From NCBI GenBank assembly GCA_021776315.1, contig JAJFGD010000147.1, positions 1 to 51,108 on the forward strand: DNA of 51,108 nt, in the 5' to 3' direction. Under the pieces are notes generated by a model, which did no database searches, was not told the origin of the DNA, and was given only the letters and a program-made list of their open reading frames with translations. The stretch comes from Hyphococcus sp. (GTDB lineage: Bacteria; Pseudomonadota; Alphaproteobacteria; Caulobacterales; Parvularculaceae). Each line of letters opens with the position of its first letter. The first letter of the stretch is position 1. Positions 43,165 to 51,108 of the stretch are shown here, piece after piece. Made by a program: the position numbers and the translations under genes.

Positions 43165-43722
43165 ATGCGCCAAAAATTTTTCGGACCTGGCTTTTTAGTA
43201 TTCTGTTTGTCGCTGTTCTTTTCGCTAGGGGTCAATGCATTCGCAGCAGACGAAGAAAAAACCAACCCAATGGATAAAATGAGTTGGCTATTGGGAAATT
43301 GGACATTCGAAGACGCCCAAGTTAATGGCCAATATTGGGAACGAGGCACGAGAATTTGCGTAAAGGTCTTAGATGATCAGTATATTCGTTGTGAGTCTAA
43401 AGGCGTCTCGAACTCAGGCAATGAGCGATCCTACTATTTCATCTTGGGTTACAATAGGATGGATGAGCGTTATGAAATGGTTGGTCTCACCAGCAGCTAT
43501 CCCCGACAGAATCTTTACATCATTACACCGTCTAACGACGGACATACCCTAGAATTGCAAAACCACTTCTGGACTGCCGAAGGTATTGTGTCGAGCAATA
43601 ATGCAACAATTCATTATAACGGCGTTGACGAATATGTCTGGGATATTCGCAATGGTGAGGTGGATCCCGATACTGGCAAGAAAGCAATTGGCTTTGTAGA
43701 CACCGTGAAACGTTTGAAATAG
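43165..43722 (+). CDS. Exported protein, DUF1579-like/lipocalin-like
   Basis: This 185-residue exported protein has a signal peptide 'FFGPGFLVFCLSLFFSLGVN' ending 'AFAA-DEE'. The mature part begins 'DKMSWLLGNWTFEDAQVNG', a motif of small beta-barrel proteins that estimate as DUF1579/lipocalin-like, and continues in short beta-strands ('YYFILGYNRMDERYEMVGL', 'DEYVWDIRNGEV'). AGGA precedes the ATG at 43165; the frame is open from 43045. Function unknown. It lies 150 bases after alkB in the same direction. Confidence 0.72.
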   Translation: MRQKFFGPGFLVFCLSLFFSLGVNAFAADEEKTNPMDKMSWLLGNWTFEDAQVNGQYWERGTRICVKVLDDQYIRCESKGVSNSGNERSYYFILGYNRMDERYEMVGLTSSYPRQNLYIITPSNDGHTLELQNHFWTAEGIVSSNNATIHYNGVDEYVWDIRNGEVDPDTGKKAIGFVDTVKRLK

Positions 43723-43769
43723 TTTTGTACGCGATCCGGCAATAACCTCGATGCCATTGGACTGCCGCC

Positions 43770-44327
43770 TCACTCAATCCCTATCATCTTTCCAAAATCC
43801 GAATAGCGCCGTGTTTTACGCGCTTCAAACTCTTCATCACTCAACGGGTTATTTGCATAGTCAAAGGTCACACCCGTACCTTCAATAATTCTGTTCATAT
43901 AATTGAAAAGCGCCGCCACTTGTATCGCATCAAACAATGCGCGTTCAGACCAACCAGCATCATACACAGCGGTTGCATCAGCAGCGGACAACATTGGCGG
44001 CAGGTTTTTTAGCTTCGCCACATACTTTAACATAGGTTTCAGTTTTTCATCGACAGGTGCATCATCCACATTTGCGACTAATGCATCGATCACGGTGTCG
44101 TCGACCCCAAAAGCGCGCGCATAAATTTTGTGCGCTCCGAAACAAAAACTGCACGCATTGAGGCCCGACACAAATGCCGCGATCAATTCCCGCTCCGCAA
44201 CGGTAAGCGGGCTTTCCCCGCGCAACAATGCATCGTGATATGCAAGTAATGGCTTCACACATTCGGGGAAGGCTTTGTAAACATCGGCAAGATGTGGGTT
44301 TTCAGGCATACTGGGGAACAACGTCAT
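43770..44327 (-). CDS. Peroxidase-related carboxymuconolactone decarboxylase-family protein
   Basis: This is a 185-residue AhpD-like all-helical protein of the 'uncharacterised peroxidase-related' group. The catalytic motif is 'GLNACSFCFGAHKIYARAFG' (CxxC and His), with 'LTVAERELIAAFVSG' before it and 'YMNRIIEGTGVTFDY' near the end. It probably scavenges peroxides or acts as a disulfide reductase; no AhpC is adjacent. I start at the ATG at 44327; the frame can also start at a TTG at 44339. It is downstream of a membrane protein gene in the same direction. Confidence 0.88.
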   Translation of the reverse strand: MTLFPSMPENPHLADVYKAFPECVKPLLAYHDALLRGESPLTVAERELIAAFVSGLNACSFCFGAHKIYARAFGVDDTVIDALVANVDDAPVDEKLKPMLKYVAKLKNLPPMLSAADATAVYDAGWSERALFDAIQVAALFNYMNRIIEGTGVTFDYANNPLSDEEFEARKTRRYSDFGKMIGIE

Positions 44328-44356
44328 AATAGTCGCCAATCGAAAAAGGTTTTAAA

Positions 44357-44806
44357 TTACGGCCATTGCCGTTCACCGCTGAGATATCGTGCCACATCGA
44401 TATAGTCGATGATCAAAGAGGTAACATTCGTCACAAAGACAATAGCCAACCATTTTGACGAAAAGCCTGGGCGATCCCACACGGCTTGCCGTTGCCAAAG
44501 ATAGATGACGAGCGGGGTCCAGAAAATAACGTGGGGAAGCCCGAGTATGCGCTGAAAGCCATATTGATGGTACATGACTTCCATCATAAAAGCCGCTGCC
44601 AAGAAGGCGACCAACACCCATTTTGCTTCGACACGGGACCGTAAAAAAATAAGCCCGCCAAAGAAATTGACCAGCACCAACCAGCCAATCCATGCCTGTA
44701 TCCAGATAGGTTGCAACAAAATAGCCGCAGCAAGAGTGTCAGACCGGGCGATCGCTTCAAATACAGAGTCCAACCCAGCCACCCACGTCAAAAAATTAGC
44801 ATTCAA
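44357..44806 (-). CDS. Small integral membrane protein
   Basis: This 149-residue protein has four hydrophobic helices (about residues 37-54, 62-76, 90-104 and 117-137). 'MEVMYHQYGFQRILGLPHVI' and 'FWTPLVIYLWQRQAVWDRPG' look conserved but I do not recognise a named family. It precedes the peroxidase-related gene by 29 bases, so they may be co-transcribed. Function unknown. Confidence 0.7.
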   Translation of the reverse strand: MNANFLTWVAGLDSVFEAIARSDTLAAAILLQPIWIQAWIGWLVLVNFFGGLIFLRSRVEAKWVLVAFLAAAFMMEVMYHQYGFQRILGLPHVIFWTPLVIYLWQRQAVWDRPGFSSKWLAIVFVTNVTSLIIDYIDVARYLSGERQWP

Positions 44807-45504
44807 TCAATAAAGTTTGTTTGTTCGTGAAGAAATTTTAGCACTCACCTGTTCTGAGCGCTAGTCGTGATTCGATTCCACAACGACATCGAAAAAATTT
44901 CTTTAGCAGAAAACTTCAATCACGATTGTGAAATAAAAACTGCGCGCACGCGGCATAGCAAATTTAACAGAGTTGTCAGCACATTAATGAATTGTGACGC
45001 AAATTTGACCGCGGGCTGATTAGTAAATTGGGTCGCATGATCGCCGCATTCATGATATATTGTATCATCTACAACAAAGACGAAACGAAATATTAGGGGC
45101 CTCGTATTAACCTTGTTTTCGCGCGCCATATGTGTGTGCGAGAGACGAGTAAATGCGGACATGCTTCCGCATGTGTAACTGGGTGCTTTGGCGGGTGAAA
45201 AACTAGAGACAACGGACCAAAAAAAGTCCGAAAACATTGCAGGCAATAAGATGGTGCAGCGAAAGAATATACCAATCAAGCGGGTCGACGAGACCTGGCC
45301 TTGCTTTGACGATCAATGCACCTACATCAAGTCAAGAACCGAAAATATCAATATGCGAAAAGCGGCAATGCCTGAATTTGCTACGCGTAGCGATGTTTTC
45401 TCTATTCAACCGAGGGGCGCTGGGTCGGCAAGATCGGCGCTTTTTTTGTCTTCATTCGGCGGCGTTAAAACCGCTTCTGGCAGCGTAAAAAGTGAGCGTG
45501 GATT
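44807..45504 (+). promoter_or_regulatory. Long leader/intergenic region upstream of prkA
   Basis: About 700 bases without a convincing gene. Visible structure includes a 7-bp hairpin ATGCGGA / TCCGCAT (45153-45172) and a 5-bp hairpin CGGAC / GTCCG around an A-rich loop (45213-45230). An 86-107-codon frame ending in an ATGA overlap with prkA is discussed as doubtful. I could not identify a trustworthy stress-sigma promoter. Confidence 0.35.
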
Positions 45505-47454
45505 ATGAGCGAACAACAATTGGATGTCTTTGACGCATTTTCGGAAAGCTATAGCCGGGTCAAACAAGAATCGATGAGCTTGCGTGATTATCTGCTCGCA
45601 GCCCGTGACGACCCGATGCTTTATGCATCGCCTGCGGAACGGATGGTTCAGGCAATCGGTGAACCGGAGATGATCGATACGTCGAAAGATCCACGACTGT
45701 CGCGCATTTTTTTCAACCGCACGATCCGTCGCTATAAAGCCTTTGAAGGTTTTTTTGGTATGGAAGACACGATCGAACGGATTGTGTCATTCTTCCGTCA
45801 TGCAGGTCAGGGATTGGAAGAAAAACGCCAGATTCTTTATCTCCTCGGTCCTGTTGGTGGTGGTAAGTCTTCCCTTGCTGAACGCTTAAAAGACTTGATG
45901 GAAACATATCCGATCTATGTTTTGAAAGCCGGTGATGAAATTTCACCTGTCTTCGAAAGTCCGCTCGGCTTGTTTCAAGCGCCTCAGCTTAAATCCCTGC
46001 TCAGCGATAAATATAACATTGAAGAGCGTCGCTTGAATGGATTGATGTCTCCTTGGGCAGTCAAACGTCTCGACGAATATGGCGGTGATATATCTAAGTT
46101 CGAGGTCGTGCGTATGTACCCATCGAAATTACGCCAGATTGCCGTTTCAAAAACCGAACCAGGTGACGAGAACAATCAAGACATCTCCGCACTGGTGGGT
46201 AAAGTCGACATCAGAAAGCTGGAGCATTTCAGTCAGGATGACACAGATGCCTATTCATATTCCGGTGGCCTTTGCCAATCCAACCAAGGTCTTTTGGAAT
46301 TTGTTGAGATGTTCAAGGCACCTATCAAAGTATTGCATCCATTGCTAACCGCGACCCAGGAAAGCAACTATGTCGGCACGGAAGCGCTGGGACCAATCCC
46401 GTTCCAGGGTATTATCCTTGCGCACTCCAATGAGAGCGAGTGGCAACAATTCCGCCACAACAAAAACAATGAAGCGTTCCTTGACCGTATCAACGTGATC
46501 AAAGTGCCTTACTCATTGCGCGTTACGGAAGAACGCCAGATCTATGAAAAACTGCTGGCGGGTTCAGAACTTTCTGATGCCGCATGCGCACCGGAAACGC
46601 TTGACCTCTTGGCACGTTTTTCTGTCCTGACGCGCCTGCGAGAACATGAAAACTCAAATATCTATTCTAAGCTACGTGTTTATGATGGCGACAAGCTGAA
46701 GGACACGGATCCAAAGGCGAAATCGCATCAGGAATATCGCGATGCCGCTGGCATGGATGAAGGCATGGACGGTATTTCCACGCGCTTTGCCTATAAAGTG
46801 CTATCAGCAACGTTCAATTTCGATACTGACGAGGTTGCTGCTGACCCTGTCCATCTGATGTATGTGCTCGAAAACTCGATTAAGCGCGAGCAATATGCGG
46901 ATGATACCGAGAAACAATATCTCGACTTCATCAAATCAGAATTGTCAGCGCGTTATGCAGACTTTATTGGCAAAGAAATTCAAAAAGCCTATCTGGAAAG
47001 CTATTCGGAATATGGCCAGAACCTTTTCGACCGTTACATCTCATATGCGGATGCCTGGATTGAAGATCAGGACTTTAAAGATCCTGACACGGGCCAGTTG
47101 CTCGACCGGGCAACGCTAGATGCTGAGCTTTCCAAGATTGAAAAGCCAGCTGGCATTGCCAATCCGAAGGACTTCCGAAATGAAGTTGTGAAGTTTGCGC
47201 TGCGGGCACGTGCCAATAATGATGGTGATAATCCACGATGGACCTCATATGAGAAACTCCGCAATGTCATCGAAAAGCGGATGTTCTCACAAGTAGAAGA
47301 TCTATTGCCGGTCATTTCCTTCGATTCAAAGAAGGACAGCGACACGGAAGCAAAACACGACAACTTTGTCGCACGCATGACGGAACGTGGATATACGCCG
47401 CGTCAGGTTCGTCGACTGGTTGAATGGTATATGCGAGTCAACAAGGCGGGGTGA
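45505..47454 (+). CDS. prkA: PrkA-family serine protein kinase
   Basis: This 649-residue cytoplasmic protein has an N-terminal AAA+-type ATPase region with Walker A 'LLGPVGGGKSSLAERLKDLM' (Gly/Lys near residues 115-122) and the substrate-specific 'ESPLGLFQAPQLKSLL'. The C-terminal part is related to eukaryotic kinase folds. Family members (YeaG in E. coli) act in nutrient-stress and stationary-phase responses; both kinase and protease activity have been reported for relatives. Length is normal. The yeaH and spoVR homologues follow, the conserved order. Confidence 0.95.
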   Translation: MSEQQLDVFDAFSESYSRVKQESMSLRDYLLAARDDPMLYASPAERMVQAIGEPEMIDTSKDPRLSRIFFNRTIRRYKAFEGFFGMEDTIERIVSFFRHAGQGLEEKRQILYLLGPVGGGKSSLAERLKDLMETYPIYVLKAGDEISPVFESPLGLFQAPQLKSLLSDKYNIEERRLNGLMSPWAVKRLDEYGGDISKFEVVRMYPSKLRQIAVSKTEPGDENNQDISALVGKVDIRKLEHFSQDDTDAYSYSGGLCQSNQGLLEFVEMFKAPIKVLHPLLTATQESNYVGTEALGPIPFQGIILAHSNESEWQQFRHNKNNEAFLDRINVIKVPYSLRVTEERQIYEKLLAGSELSDAACAPETLDLLARFSVLTRLREHENSNIYSKLRVYDGDKLKDTDPKAKSHQEYRDAAGMDEGMDGISTRFAYKVLSATFNFDTDEVAADPVHLMYVLENSIKREQYADDTEKQYLDFIKSELSARYADFIGKEIQKAYLESYSEYGQNLFDRYISYADAWIEDQDFKDPDTGQLLDRATLDAELSKIEKPAGIANPKDFRNEVVKFALRARANNDGDNPRWTSYEKLRNVIEKRMFSQVEDLLPVISFDSKKDSDTEAKHDNFVARMTERGYTPRQVRRLVEWYMRVNKAG

Positions 47455-47474
47455 GTCGCGTATCGGCCTGCTTC

Positions 47475-47507
47475 CTAGAGTGGTGCGCAGGATGCGCGCC
47501 ACTCTAG
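47475..47507 (+). promoter_or_regulatory. Strong hairpin between prkA and yeaH
   Basis: A 14-bp stem (CTAGAGTGGTGCGC / GCGCGCCACTCTAG with one G-U pair) closes a five-base loop AGGAT. The following sequence CGGAATTC has no U-tract, so it is probably an mRNA-stabilising or processing element rather than a simple terminator. Confidence 0.65.
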
Positions 47508-47536
47508 CGGAATTCATACTGGCTTAGAAAGCAATC

Positions 47537-48859
47537 ATGACCTCTTTTCACTTCATCGACCGACGCAAAAATCCTAAAGGAAAGTCACTGGGCAATCGCC
47601 AGCGCTTTCTCAAGCGCGCCAAAGCGCAGATCAAAGATGCGGTCAACAAATCCTTGCGCGATCGCTCCCTAAAGGAAATCGACAAGGGCGAAAAAATTAC
47701 GATCCCATCGAAGTCGACGGCTGAACCCCGTTTCCGAGTCGATCCCAATACTGGCGAGCGCGAAATGGTGCATCCAGGCAACAAAGAATTTGCGAAAGGT
47801 GACAAGGTCAAAAAGCCACCAAAAGGCGGTGGGCGCGGTAAGGGCAAAGAAGCCAGTGATAGCGGCGATGGGGAAGATGAATTTCAGTTCACGCTGACCC
47901 AGGAGGAATTTCTGGATATCTTCTTCGAAGATTTGGAACTGCCCAATCTCGTCAAACGATCATTGAAAGAAATAAAGTCTACAGCTTTTAAGCGCGCGGG
48001 CATCACCAGCGCCGGTTCACCCACCAACCTCAATCTCATTCGAACCATGCGCAACGCCCATGGTCGACGTCTTGCCTTGCGACGCCCGTCAACGAAAGAG
48101 ATGAATGCGCTGAAAGAGCGTCTGTTTCAATTAGAACGCATCTCGCAACCCAATGAAGATGAGATCGCAGAAAAGAAATCTATCCTCGCACAATTGGAAG
48201 AAATGGAAGCGCGTCGTCGATGGGCTCCGTTTATTGACCCACTAGATGTGCGCTATAATGCCTTTGAGCCAACGCCGGTGCAGACGACCGCGGCGGTGAT
48301 GTTTTGCTTGATGGATGTTTCCGGCTCCATGGGGGAACGGGAAAAAGATCTCGCCAAGCGTTTTTACATGTTGCTCTATCTCTTCTTGAAGCGTCGCTAT
48401 GAACGAGTTGAGGTGGTCTTTATTCGCCACACGCACCATGCTGAAGAAGTTGACGAAGAAACATTCTTCTATTCTCGCCAATCGGGCGGCACAGTCGTTT
48501 CCACGGCGCTTGAGAAAATGATGGAAGTCCAAAAAGACCGCTTCCCTGCGGGGGAATGGAATATTTATGTGGCGCAAGCCTCTGACGGGTTCACCCAGTC
48601 CGGCGACGCGCAACGTTGCGTTGAAATGCTCAATGACGACATCATGCCGATCTCGCAATATTACGCCTATATCGAAATCCTAGATGAGCGTGAGTTAGAG
48701 GTTTTCTCGGACGCTGATAGTGGCGCAGAGCTCTGGCGCGCTTATCGCACCTTTGCGCCAGCATGGGGACATTTTGCCCAAACACGCATTGCGAAACCGC
48801 AAGATATTTTCCCTGTATTCCGCGAACTATTCGCCAAAGATAAGCGGGAGGCAGCATAA
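47537..48859 (+). CDS. yeaH: YeaH/YhbH-family protein (DUF444)
   Basis: This 440-residue protein has a basic N-terminal region ('FIDRRKNPKGKSLGNRQRFL', then Lys/Gly-rich linker 'KKPPKGGGRGKGKE') and a C-terminal von Willebrand A-like domain. The metal site is in 'CLMDVSGSMGEREKDLAKRF' (DxSxS, about residue 260), with 'SQSGGTVVSTALEKM' after it. The YeaH family co-occurs with PrkA and SpoVR. Its stop overlaps the spoVR start by one base, so both are translationally coupled. Confidence 0.93.
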   Translation: MTSFHFIDRRKNPKGKSLGNRQRFLKRAKAQIKDAVNKSLRDRSLKEIDKGEKITIPSKSTAEPRFRVDPNTGEREMVHPGNKEFAKGDKVKKPPKGGGRGKGKEASDSGDGEDEFQFTLTQEEFLDIFFEDLELPNLVKRSLKEIKSTAFKRAGITSAGSPTNLNLIRTMRNAHGRRLALRRPSTKEMNALKERLFQLERISQPNEDEIAEKKSILAQLEEMEARRRWAPFIDPLDVRYNAFEPTPVQTTAAVMFCLMDVSGSMGEREKDLAKRFYMLLYLFLKRRYERVEVVFIRHTHHAEEVDEETFFYSRQSGGTVVSTALEKMMEVQKDRFPAGEWNIYVAQASDGFTQSGDAQRCVEMLNDDIMPISQYYAYIEILDERELEVFSDADSGAELWRAYRTFAPAWGHFAQTRIAKPQDIFPVFRELFAKDKREAA

Positions 48860-50349
48860 TGGGACAGGCAGCAGAAGAAACCACCCTCCTTTTTGACGGT
48901 GCCGATTGGAACTTCGAAACGCTGAACAATACCCTCAACGCAATCGAAGATATCGCCCTAAATGATCTGGGGCTGAATATCTATCCGAACCAGATAGAGA
49001 TCATCTCGTCGGAACAAATGCTTGATGCTTATTCAAGCCACGGCATGCCGCTAATGTATAAGCATTGGTCTTTCGGCAAACATTTCGCCCGTGACCAAAT
49101 GATGTATCAAAAGGGTTATTCCGGCCTTGCTTATGAGATTGTGATCAATGCCGACCCATGTATTGCTTATCTCATGGAAGAAAACTCTATGACCATGCAA
49201 GCCTTGGTCATGGCCCATGCCTGTTTCGGGCATAATCATTTCTTCAAGAATAATTATCTCTTCCGTCAGTGGACTGACGCAGAAGGCATTCTGCCCTATT
49301 TGGATTTCGCAAAAAAATACATCGCGAAATGCGAAGACCAATATGGTTTGGAGGAAGTCGAATCTGTCCTAGATGCCGCCCATGCTTTGATGGACCAAGG
49401 CGTCTTTCGGTATAACCGACCACCGCGCCTTTCAGATGCGGATCGTCTAGCCAAAATGGCAGCACGCGCGAAACACGCCGAAACAACCTTCAACGATATT
49501 TGGCGTACTCTTCCCGATCTTGAAGTTGAAGAAGAAGAGGAAATGGAAGAGCGTCAGGCAGAAGTGCGAAATATAAAACTGCCCGAAGAAAACCTGCTCT
49601 ATTTCATTGAGAAAGCCAGCCCGGTCTTGCGCCCATGGCAGCGGGAACTGGTCAGGATTGTGCGCAATGTGGCACAATATTTCTATCCGCAAAAACAAAC
49701 CCAAGTGATGAATGAGGGCTGCGCTACATTCGTGCATCACTACATCATGAACGAGCTTTTCAATCGCGGTCAGATTAGTGAGGGCGCGATCATGGAGTTC
49801 TTGCATTCCCATTCATCCGTCGTGTTCCAACCTGAGTTCGACGACCAGCGCTATTCAGGATTTAATCCTTACGCGCTTGGATTTGCCATGATGGAGGACA
49901 TCAAGCGCATCAGCGAAGATCCAACAGACGAAGACCGGGAATGGTTCCCAGAAATTGCCGGACGCAATGAGTGGCGTGAAGTTCTGAAAGACGCCTGGGC
50001 AAACTTCCGCGATGAGAGCTTCATTTTGCAATATCTCTCACCAACGGTCATGCGCAATTTTCGCATGTTCGCCATTGCTGATGTTGCCAAAGAGTCCCAT
50101 GTCCATATATCAGACATTCACGACAATCGAGGCTTCAGACAAGTTCGCGAGCGCTTAGCAAAACTGTATGATCTCGGTATGCGCGAGGCCAACATCCAAG
50201 TCGTTGCTGCCGACCTAGAGGGCGATCGCGCCTTGCATCTGCGTCATGAAACGCACAATGGCCGAAAGTTAGACACGAAAACAAAAGACGCCGTGCTTAC
50301 CCACATCGAAACCTTGTGGGGACACGAAGTCACCTTGGACGAAGTTTAA
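48859..50349 (+). CDS. SpoVR-family protein (YcgB-like)
   Basis: This 496-residue protein of the SpoVR family is named after a Bacillus cortex gene but is widespread in non-sporeformers. Conserved segments are 'YSSHGMPLMYKHWSFGKHFA', 'YEIVINADPCIAYLMEENSM', 'ACFGHNHFFKNNYLF', 'MNEGCATFVHHYIMNELFNR' and 'FNPYALGFAMMEDIKRI'. The conserved His residues resemble a metal-dependent hydrolase site, but no activity is proven. GGGAGG precedes the ATG. It completes prkA-yeaH-spoVR and its stop overlaps the convergent tyrA-like stop. Confidence 0.94.
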   Translation: MGQAAEETTLLFDGADWNFETLNNTLNAIEDIALNDLGLNIYPNQIEIISSEQMLDAYSSHGMPLMYKHWSFGKHFARDQMMYQKGYSGLAYEIVINADPCIAYLMEENSMTMQALVMAHACFGHNHFFKNNYLFRQWTDAEGILPYLDFAKKYIAKCEDQYGLEEVESVLDAAHALMDQGVFRYNRPPRLSDADRLAKMAARAKHAETTFNDIWRTLPDLEVEEEEEMEERQAEVRNIKLPEENLLYFIEKASPVLRPWQRELVRIVRNVAQYFYPQKQTQVMNEGCATFVHHYIMNELFNRGQISEGAIMEFLHSHSSVVFQPEFDDQRYSGFNPYALGFAMMEDIKRISEDPTDEDREWFPEIAGRNEWREVLKDAWANFRDESFILQYLSPTVMRNFRMFAIADVAKESHVHISDIHDNRGFRQVRERLAKLYDLGMREANIQVVAADLEGDRALHLRHETHNGRKLDTKTKDAVLTHIETLWGHEVTLDEV

Positions 50350-51108
50350 GCCTTATCGTCTCGACCAAAATTCGGTGCAGCGGTTTCTTGCCCTGCATCG
50401 ACAATCGCCCGGCGCAGGCTGCGACCGCGGGTAAAGGCATCATAGAGCGCATCACCATCGCCCCAACGGATCGCCCGCTGCATTACGGCCAGCTCTTCCG
50501 AAAATCGCCCCAGCACTTCAAGGATGGCATCCTTGTTGTTGATGAACACGTCGCGCCACATCACCGGGTCAGAAGCGGCAATGCGCGTGAAATCGCGAAA
50601 ACCACCCGCTGAATATTTAATCGTTTCCGCCTCTGTGACCGATTCGATATCATCCGCTGCGCCGACCAAAGTGAATGCAATCAGGTGCGGCAAATGGCTT
50701 GTCACTGCAAGGGCCAAATCGTGATGGGCCGCATCCATAATCTCAACATTGGCCCCCACCGCTTCCCATAAATCTGTGGCACGTTCGATCGCTGCCTTTG
50801 CTGCATCATTATTGTTTTGCAGTGGCGTGATGATGCACCAGCGGTCTTGAAACAATGTTGCAAAACCCGCTTCCGGTCCCGATTGCTCCGTACCCGCAAC
50901 AGGGTGACAGGGCACGAATGCAATATCATTTCGTAACGTTTGAGCTGCGTGCGCGACAGCCCCTTTTACCGAGCCCACATCGATTACAAAAGCACCGGAT
51001 GGCGCGTGCACGTTTAACAAAGCGCATAGATCTGCAATTGCGCCGACAGGCGTTGCCAGAATGATCAGATCTGCATCGCTAACAGCAGCGTTGAAATCAC
51101 CAGCTGTA
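50346..51108 (-). CDS. Prephenate/arogenate dehydrogenase-like protein, 5' end beyond window
   Basis: This is the C-terminal 253 codons of a TyrA-type dehydrogenase; the gene starts outside the window. The frame at the right edge reads 'DADLIILATPVGAIADLC' (NAD-binding Rossmann part), then 'FVIDVGSVKG', the catalytic/substrate segment 'FVPCHPVAGTEQSGPEAGF', and 'TSHLPHLIAFTLVGAADD' with 'AGGFRDFTRIAASDPVMWRD' in the helical dimerisation domain. Together with the chorismate-using pab genes it points to an active shikimate-derived metabolism. Cyclohexadienyl dehydrogenase is the likely exact activity. Confidence 0.9.
   Translation of the reverse strand, partial: TAGDFNAAVSDADLIILATPVGAIADLCALLNVHAPSGAFVIDVGSVKGAVAHAAQTLRNDIAFVPCHPVAGTEQSGPEAGFATLFQDRWCIITPLQNNNDAAKAAIERATDLWEAVGANVEIMDAAHHDLALAVTSHLPHLIAFTLVGAADDIESVTEAETIKYSAGGFRDFTRIAASDPVMWRDVFINNKDAILEVLGRFSEELAVMQRAIRWGDGDALYDAFTRGRSLRRAIVDAGQETAAPNFGRDDKA

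Noticed and set aside
45188-45508. Open frame of 106 codons ending in an ATGA overlap with prkA, considered as a real gene
   Set aside because: It begins with TTG, has no recognised domain and irregular codon use; kept only as a possible leader frame.
1-51108. tRNA, rRNA, CRISPR, IS element and phage signatures
   Set aside because: I looked for cloverleaf arms, regularly spaced repeats, transposase motifs and phage structural genes and found none I could support.

Overview
The window is a dense (about 50 genes, few gaps), moderate-GC stretch of a bacterial chromosome, most likely from a marine-type heterotrophic alphaproteobacterium. The evidence is the Flp/Cpa pilus genes, the DUF2849/DUF934 sulfate-assimilation operon, the class I lysyl-tRNA synthetase, the large TonB-dependent receptor, the AlkB hydroxylase and the PrkA-YeaH-SpoVR stress cluster. 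I cannot assign a genus. I see no insertion sequences, prophage, CRISPR arrays, rRNA or tRNA genes. Three convergent gene pairs overlap by four bases at their stop codons, which suggests a compact genome.

Layout. Bases 1-3750 hold a Flp pilus locus: cpaC (cut by the window edge), cpaB, cpaA and a 55-residue Flp pilin with its own terminator, then a Crp-type regulator and a stand-alone secretin N-domain protein. Bases 3764-7719 hold a translationally coupled operon pabB-pabA-pabC plus a degenerate aryl-CoA-ligase-like gene. A PerM/AI-2E exporter follows, then a peroxide-defence module (oxyR divergent from ahpC-ahpD) and a small lipoprotein. Bases 12362-19082 hold a TonB-dependent receptor flanked by two TPR proteins fused to two different 2-oxoglutarate/Fe(II) oxygenase domains. 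Bases 19203-21623 hold an alpha/beta hydrolase, an exported RidA protein and an exported metallo-hydrolase.

Bases 21680-26853 hold the assimilatory sulfate reduction operon cysG-DUF2849-GST-cysI-DUF934-cysH, with a divergent LysR gene. Next come an Fe-S scaffold-like protein, pirin, a DUF389 membrane protein, cysS, DUF2270, MATE, a metallo-hydrolase, pyrD-DUF952, a DASS transporter, a macro-domain protein, a TerB-like protein and class I lysS. Bases 41170-43015 hold a divergent tetR-alkB pair whose intergenic region carries a near-perfect long dyad with the probable alkB promoter inside it. Bases 45505-50349 hold prkA-yeaH-spoVR. A TyrA-type dehydrogenase runs off the right edge.

The candidates most worth following up are the pab operon with its ligase-like fourth gene, which appears to lack the usual ATP-loop sequence and the C-terminal catalytic lysine; the alkB operator/promoter overlay; and the receptor with two flanking hydroxylases. 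All calls come from reading the sequence. No database search was run.
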